Assembly (NCBI GenBank): GCA_947589335.1
Contig: CANPZH010000080.1
Location: 1 to 6,968 of the forward strand
From: an uncultured Clostridia bacterium
Lineage (GTDB): Bacteria; Bacillota; Clostridia; Christensenellales; Borkfalkiaceae
Length of the DNA stretch: 6,968 nucleotides
Direction: 5' to 3'
Position numbers and translations under genes: made by a program. Within the stretch, counting starts at the first letter, position 1. Each line of letters starts with the position of its first letter. Below, one piece after another: positions 4,218 to 6,968 of this stretch. The notes under the pieces are model-generated. The model was not told the origin of the DNA. It searched no databases and saw only the letters and a list, made by a program, of their open reading frames with translations.

Positions 4218-5411
4218 ATGAAAATTCTTGTCATCAACGCGGGAAGTTCTTCCCTCAAATATCAACTCATCGACATGGAGACGGAGGAGGTCCTCGCCAA
4301 GGGGACGTGCGAGCGCATCGGCATTCCGGGCGGCAAGCTCACCCACAAGGCGAACGGACAGACCTTCGTCATCGAAAAGGAACTGCCCGACCACACCGAG
4401 GCGATCAGCCTCGTGCTCAGCGAGCTTGTGGACGGGACGGCGGGGGTCATCTCCTCGATGGACGAGATCGACGCCGTCGGACACCGCGTCGTCGCCTCCG
4501 GGGAGACCTTTACGGAGACGACGCTCGTCACCGACGAGACGATGGAAAAGCTCGCGCCCCTCTCCGAGCTTGCGCCTCTGCACAATCCGGCGGCGATCCT
4601 CGGCATCAACGCCTGCCGCGCCGTCATGAAAGGCAAGAAGATGGCGATGGTCTTCGACACCTCCTTCCATGCGACGATGCCCGATTACGCCTACCTCTAT
4701 GCGGTGGACTACGACGACTACAAGCGCTACAAAGTGCGCAAATACGGCTTCCACGGCACCTCGCATAAATTTGTCTCGGGCGAGGCGGCGAACTATCTCG
4801 GCAAGCGTCCCGAGGAGCTCAAGATCATCACCTGCCATCTCGGGAACGGTTCGTCCATCTCCGCGGTGGACGGCGGGAAGTGCATCGACACTACGATGGG
4901 CTTCACCCCGCTCGCGGGGGTGCCGATGGGGACGAGGAGCGGCGATATCGACTGCGCCGCGGCGGAGTTCCTCTGCCGCAAGAAGGGCATGACGCAGGCG
5001 GAAGGGCTCGACTATCTCAACAAGAAGTGCGGTATGCTCGGCATCTCCGGCGTGTCGTCCGACTTCCGCGATCTGACTGCCGCAAAGGCGGAGGGGAACG
5101 ACCGCGCGCGCCTCGCGCTCGATATGTTCATCTACTCCTGCAAGAAGTATGTCGGCGCCTACATGGCGGCGCTCGGCGGGCTCGACTGCATCGTGTTCAC
5201 CGCGGGCGTGGGGGAGAACACCCCGTCCGTGCGCGCGGGCATCCTCTCGGGAATGGAGGCATTCGGCATCCGGCTCGACCCTGCGAAGAACGAGTACAAG
5301 AACGACGGCTCTATCCATGAGATCTCCGCGGCGGATTCCAAGGTGAAGGTCCTCGTGATCCCCACCAACGAAGAACTGGTCATCGCCCGTGAAACGGCGG
5401 CGCTCCTCTGA
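4218..5411 (+). CDS. ackA: Acetate kinase
   Basis: The 397-aa protein has the usual length for the family. It transfers phosphate from acetyl phosphate to ADP, giving acetate and ATP; it belongs to the ASKHA sugar kinase/Hsp70/actin superfamily. Active-site residues are all visible: N7 in INAGSSSLKY, R90 in GHRVVASGE, D147 in FDTSFHATMP, H179 in YGFHGTSHKFV, HLGNGSSISA (207-216), R240 in GTRSGDID and E385 in PTNEELVIARET. The start is set by GGGAG (4207-4211), 6 nt before the ATG. A second, stronger GGAGG (4193-4197) lies 20 nt upstream, too far to serve this ATG directly. The gene follows pta in the same orientation and no promoter or terminator is visible between them. No T-rich terminator follows the stop; the next gene has its own promoter. 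Confidence 0.98.
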   Translation: MKILVINAGSSSLKYQLIDMETEEVLAKGTCERIGIPGGKLTHKANGQTFVIEKELPDHTEAISLVLSELVDGTAGVISSMDEIDAVGHRVVASGETFTETTLVTDETMEKLAPLSELAPLHNPAAILGINACRAVMKGKKMAMVFDTSFHATMPDYAYLYAVDYDDYKRYKVRKYGFHGTSHKFVSGEAANYLGKRPEELKIITCHLGNGSSISAVDGGKCIDTTMGFTPLAGVPMGTRSGDIDCAAAEFLCRKKGMTQAEGLDYLNKKCGMLGISGVSSDFRDLTAAKAEGNDRARLALDMFIYSCKKYVGAYMAALGGLDCIVFTAGVGENTPSVRAGILSGMEAFGIRLDPAKNEYKNDGSIHEISAADSKVKVLVIPTNEELVIARETAALL

Positions 5412-5431
5412 TTTTTCCGAAAATTTTTCGA

Positions 5432-5443
5432 TTTCACGTGAAA
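5432..5443. promoter_or_regulatory. TTTCACGTGAAA palindrome upstream of yceD promoter
   Basis: This perfect 12-bp palindrome ends 5 bp before the -35 hexamer, centred near -46 relative to the expected start. That is a plausible position for an activator or repressor. The regulator is unknown. A second dyad, CGAAAA-T-TTTTCG (5418-5430), lies just upstream, next to the ackA stop. Confidence 0.45.
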
Positions 5444-5448
5444 ACGGA

Positions 5449-5477
5449 TTGACAAAGGACGGGAAAAATACTATACT
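5449..5477 (+). promoter_or_regulatory. Strong promoter of yceD-rpmF
   Basis: A consensus TTGACA (5449-5454), a 17-bp spacer and TATACT (5472-5477) leave only about 10 bp to the yceD start codon at 5488. Transcription would begin at about 5483-5487, giving a leader of a few nucleotides or none. Confidence 0.8.
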
Positions 5478-5487
5478 TTTTAGGTCA

Positions 5488-5904
5488 ATGGTGCCAAGGC
5501 TCGACGTCCGCAGGTTGAATGCGGAAAAAAAGTACTCGGGCGAACTCTCGTTTTCGTTCGATCCCGAGGAAGATCCGGTGGAGATCCCCTACGTATCCCT
5601 CGTCTCTCCCATACGGGCGGAGCTCGGATATGAGATTTTGGAAGACGATTCCGTCGAGATCAGGGGGACGATCGGCTTCACGCTGAAAGGGCTGTGCTCG
5701 CGGTGTCTCAAGGAGATGGAGAAGCGCTTTTCGGAAGAGGTCGAAGGTTATTTTGTGCCGGACGGAGACGGCCGCGAAGACTATGCCTACACAAACGGCG
5801 TCATCGACCTGCGCGAATTTCTGCGCGACGCGGTGCTCTTTTCGATGCCCGCCGGGCTCTATTGCAGCGAGACCTGCACGGCGCCCGAATACAAAGAAGA
5901 TTAA
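5488..5904 (+). CDS. yceD: DUF177/YceD family protein
   Basis: The 138-aa protein belongs to the YceD/DUF177 family, usually encoded directly before rpmF and implicated in large-subunit rRNA or ribosome biogenesis; its exact role is not settled. Recognisable parts are the beta-rich first half with GTIGFTLKGLCSRCLKEME (Cys70 and Cys73), VIDLREFLRDAVLFSMP, and GLYCSETC (Cys126 and Cys130), the two Cys pairs probably binding zinc. The tail is short compared with members that continue CKGLCPxCG. I chose ATG 5488; GTG 5491 is possible and would give a better distance to AGG (5482-5484). An upstream in-frame ATG at 5389 is rejected because it lies inside ackA and before the promoter. With the promoter only about 10 bp away, translation is probably leaderless or nearly so. 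rpmF follows after 14 nt. Confidence 0.88.
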   Translation: MVPRLDVRRLNAEKKYSGELSFSFDPEEDPVEIPYVSLVSPIRAELGYEILEDDSVEIRGTIGFTLKGLCSRCLKEMEKRFSEEVEGYFVPDGDGREDYAYTNGVIDLREFLRDAVLFSMPAGLYCSETCTAPEYKED

Positions 5905-5918
5905 AGAGAGGTGAGATT

Positions 5919-6110
5919 ATGGCAGTTCCCAAGGGTAAACAATCGAAGAGCAGAACGAAGAAGCGTTTTGCAAACTATACGGCGACGATGCCCACCCTCG
6001 TCGAGTGCCCGCATTGCCACGAATTGAAAGAGGCGCACAGAGTGTGCAAGCACTGCGGCTATTACGACGGGCAGGAAGTCGTCTCCCAAAAGGAAGAAGC
6101 GAAGAACTGA
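5919..6110 (+). CDS. rpmF: Large ribosomal subunit protein bL32
   Basis: The 63-aa protein has the normal bL32 length and starts MAVPKGKQSKSRTKKR, the conserved basic N-terminus that threads into 23S rRNA near the exit tunnel and peptidyl transferase region. It carries the zinc ribbon CPHC (30-33) and CKHC (43-46), so it is the zinc-binding C+ form. AGAGGTGA (5907-5914) precedes the ATG. It is co-transcribed with yceD and followed by a terminator. In many Clostridia plsX and other fatty-acid genes follow; here they do not. Confidence 0.98.
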   Translation: MAVPKGKQSKSRTKKRFANYTATMPTLVECPHCHELKEAHRVCKHCGYYDGQEVVSQKEEAKN

Positions 6111-6126
6111 GCCTTCGGGCTGAACG

Positions 6127-6156
6127 AAAGCGGACTTGAAAGACAGCCCGCTTTTT
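6127..6156 (+). terminator. Probable terminator after rpmF
   Basis: AAAGCGG (6127-6133) pairs with CCGCTTT (6148-6154) around a 14-nt loop, and the 3' arm merges into TTTTTGTCTTTT. A small AGCC-UUCG-GGCT hairpin (6110-6121) sits at the rpmF stop. Overlapping alternative pairings exist (GGGCT 6117-6121 with AGCCC 6145-6149; AAAGAC 6139-6144 with GTCTTT 6157-6162), so the fold may not be unique. Confidence 0.55.
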
Positions 6157-6201
6157 GTCTTTTGTCCCGCACTTGCGGGGCGGAAGGAGGAGCGAGAACA
6201 A

Positions 6202-6843
6202 ATGGATCAAACGGCATTTTACAATCTCTCCTACGGCGTCTATCTCTGCACGACATGGGACGAAGGCCGTCCCACCGGCTGCGTCGCCAACAGCGCGATG
6301 CAGATCACCGCGCAGCCGCCGACGATCGCGGTGAGCGTCCATCACGACAACTACACCAACAAGTGCATCCGCGACTGCGGGTACTTTGCGGTCGCAGTCC
6401 TTTCGGAGACGGCGGATCCCACCCTCATCGGCAAATTCGGTTTCCGTTCGGGAAGGGAGACGGACAAGTTCGACGGCGTTCCCTACGCCGTCCGCGGCAA
6501 GCTCCCCGTGCCGGACGGCGCGATGTGCTGGTTCGCATGCAAGGTCGTCGACCGGATGGAGACGGCAACGCACACCGTCTTCCTCGGGGAAGTGCTCGAC
6601 GCGGAAAACCTTTCCAAGGGCACGCCCATGACGTATGCCTACTATCATAAGGTTCTGAAGGGCAAGACGGCGGAGAAGGCTCCCACCTATGTGGAAGAGA
6701 CGCAAGAGGGAGGGGGGAGCAGATGGATGTGCAAGATCTGCGGGTACGTCTACGACGGCGAGACCCCCTTCGAAGAGCTCCCCGACGACTGGAAATGCCC
6801 CATCTGCGGCATGGACAAGAGTTACTTCGAGAAGATGGACTAA
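6202..6843 (+). CDS. Flavin reductase domain fused to rubredoxin (Hrb-like)
   Basis: The 213-aa protein has an N-terminal flavin reductase/FMN-binding split-barrel domain (about 1-155; PTGCVANSAMQIT and PTIAVSVHHDN are typical), a hydrophilic linker with GGG (about 156-173) and a C-terminal rubredoxin domain. The rubredoxin iron ligands are Cys177, Cys180, Cys199 and Cys202, in CKICGYVYDG and LPDDWKCPICGMDKSYFEK. The domain is compact: 18 residues separate the Cys pairs, against 29 in classical rubredoxin. The architecture matches the high-molecular-weight rubredoxin (Hrb) of acetogens, which passes electrons from NAD(P)H to partners such as the flavodiiron protein FprA for O2 or NO reduction. 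That role is inferred; no flavodiiron gene is in the window. GGAGG (6186-6190) is 11 nt before the ATG. An upstream in-frame start at 6136 is rejected because it lies in the rpmF terminator. Confidence 0.92.
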   Translation: MDQTAFYNLSYGVYLCTTWDEGRPTGCVANSAMQITAQPPTIAVSVHHDNYTNKCIRDCGYFAVAVLSETADPTLIGKFGFRSGRETDKFDGVPYAVRGKLPVPDGAMCWFACKVVDRMETATHTVFLGEVLDAENLSKGTPMTYAYYHKVLKGKTAEKAPTYVEETQEGGGSRWMCKICGYVYDGETPFEELPDDWKCPICGMDKSYFEKMD

Positions 6844-6859
6844 ACAACGGAAATTCCCG

Positions 6860-6890
6860 CCCGCCGAGAGATCGGCGGGAAATTTTTTTT
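6860..6890 (+). terminator. Intrinsic terminator after flavin reductase-rubredoxin gene
   Basis: CCCGCCGA (6860-6867), loop GAGA and TCGGCGGG (6872-6879) form an 8-bp GC-rich stem, followed by AAATTTTTTTTATT. It lies 16 bp past the stop codon, a classical Rho-independent terminator. Confidence 0.92.
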
Positions 6891-6892
6891 AT

Positions 6893-6965
6893 TCACGCGA
6901 TTGCTTGCTCGCTTGCGGGCTTGCCGCAAGCGGCGCGCCGCGCGCGTCGTAAGCAATCGCCGTGA
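6893..6965. repeat. Fold-back repeat at the right edge
   Basis: Outer arms GCGATTGCTT (6897-6906) and AAGCAATCGC (6951-6960) are exact complements, extended by TCAC/GTGA across one bulged base. Inside are a GCTTGCGG/CCGCAAGC hairpin (6911-6931) and the palindrome CGGCGCGCCG (6931-6940). It is non-coding as far as visible and probably a structured intergenic repeat. Confidence 0.5.
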
Positions 6966-6968
6966 GGA

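Noticed and set aside
2948..4258. Long minus-strand open frame opposite pta
   Set aside because: Arg/Asp-rich shadow of pta codon bias. Only its last 18 codons (2948-3004) are meaningful, as the severed tmcAL start.
4152..5318. Long minus-strand open frame opposite ackA
   Set aside because: His/Arg/Val-rich antisense shadow of ackA, with no start context or motif.
5389..5487. N-terminal extension of YceD from an upstream ATG
   Set aside because: The extension lies in ackA's end and across the yceD promoter, and it has no resemblance to the family's N-terminus.
6136..6201. N-terminal extension of the flavin reductase
   Set aside because: It would be translated from the rpmF terminator hairpin. 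ATG 6202 has its own GGAGG and matches the usual family start.
1..6968. CRISPR array, tRNA or rRNA genes
   Set aside because: No regularly spaced direct repeats with unique spacers and no tRNA cloverleaf or rRNA sequence was seen. In particular no tRNA gene lies at either candidate att site.

Overview
The window looks like a chromosomal segment of a fairly GC-rich, probably uncultured member of the Clostridia (Firmicutes). The evidence is the gene neighbourhood: tmcAL (ylbM) divergent from pta-ackA, followed by a DUF177/YceD gene and rpmF, an order familiar from Clostridia. The proteins resemble their Gram-positive homologues, promoters are of the sigma-A type with GGAG-like ribosome binding sites, and the intergenic DNA is rich in GTCATTCTGAGCG...GAAGAATC-type dispersed repeats common in gut Firmicutes assemblies. 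No database search was possible, so the taxonomic call is an inference.

Layout. Positions 1-456 hold no credible gene, only short hairpins, several dispersed-repeat copies and a near-perfect 56-bp palindrome. Positions 457-1641 (minus strand) encode TmcAL, the tRNA-Met cytidine acetate ligase. Positions about 1642-2978 form an AT-rich island. It holds the C-terminal catalytic part of a tyrosine recombinase, a 47-aa membrane peptide, a frameshifted gene of unknown function and integrase-type direct repeats. Positions 3005-3127 are the pta promoter and leader, followed by pta (3128-4174), ackA (4218-5411), yceD (5488-5904), rpmF (5919-6110) and a flavin reductase-rubredoxin fusion (6202-6843) with a strong terminator. 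The right edge is another fold-back repeat.

The main discovery is at the island borders. The first codons of tmcAL occur twice: at the start of the intact gene (1616-1641) and again, on the same strand with identical spacing to an ATG, at 2979-3004 next to the pta promoter. The second copy reads MKFCAVICE and then runs into unrelated sequence and a stop. The copies share an exact 8-bp core, and most differences between them are synonymous. This is what is expected if an integrative element recombined into the 5' end of tmcAL and supplied a replacement start, ribosome binding site and promoter so that the gene survived. What remains is a decayed, internally deleted element of about 1.36 kb separating tmcAL from its original divergent promoter region.

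Functionally, pta and ackA convert acetyl-CoA to acetate with ATP gain, and TmcAL consumes acetate and ATP to acetylate the wobble cytidine of elongator tRNA-Met, so the locus joins acetate production to translation. yceD-rpmF, a ribosome-related pair, has its own strong promoter, which appears to give an almost leaderless mRNA. The flavin reductase-rubredoxin fusion resembles the Hrb-type electron carriers that anaerobes use in oxygen or nitric oxide detoxification.
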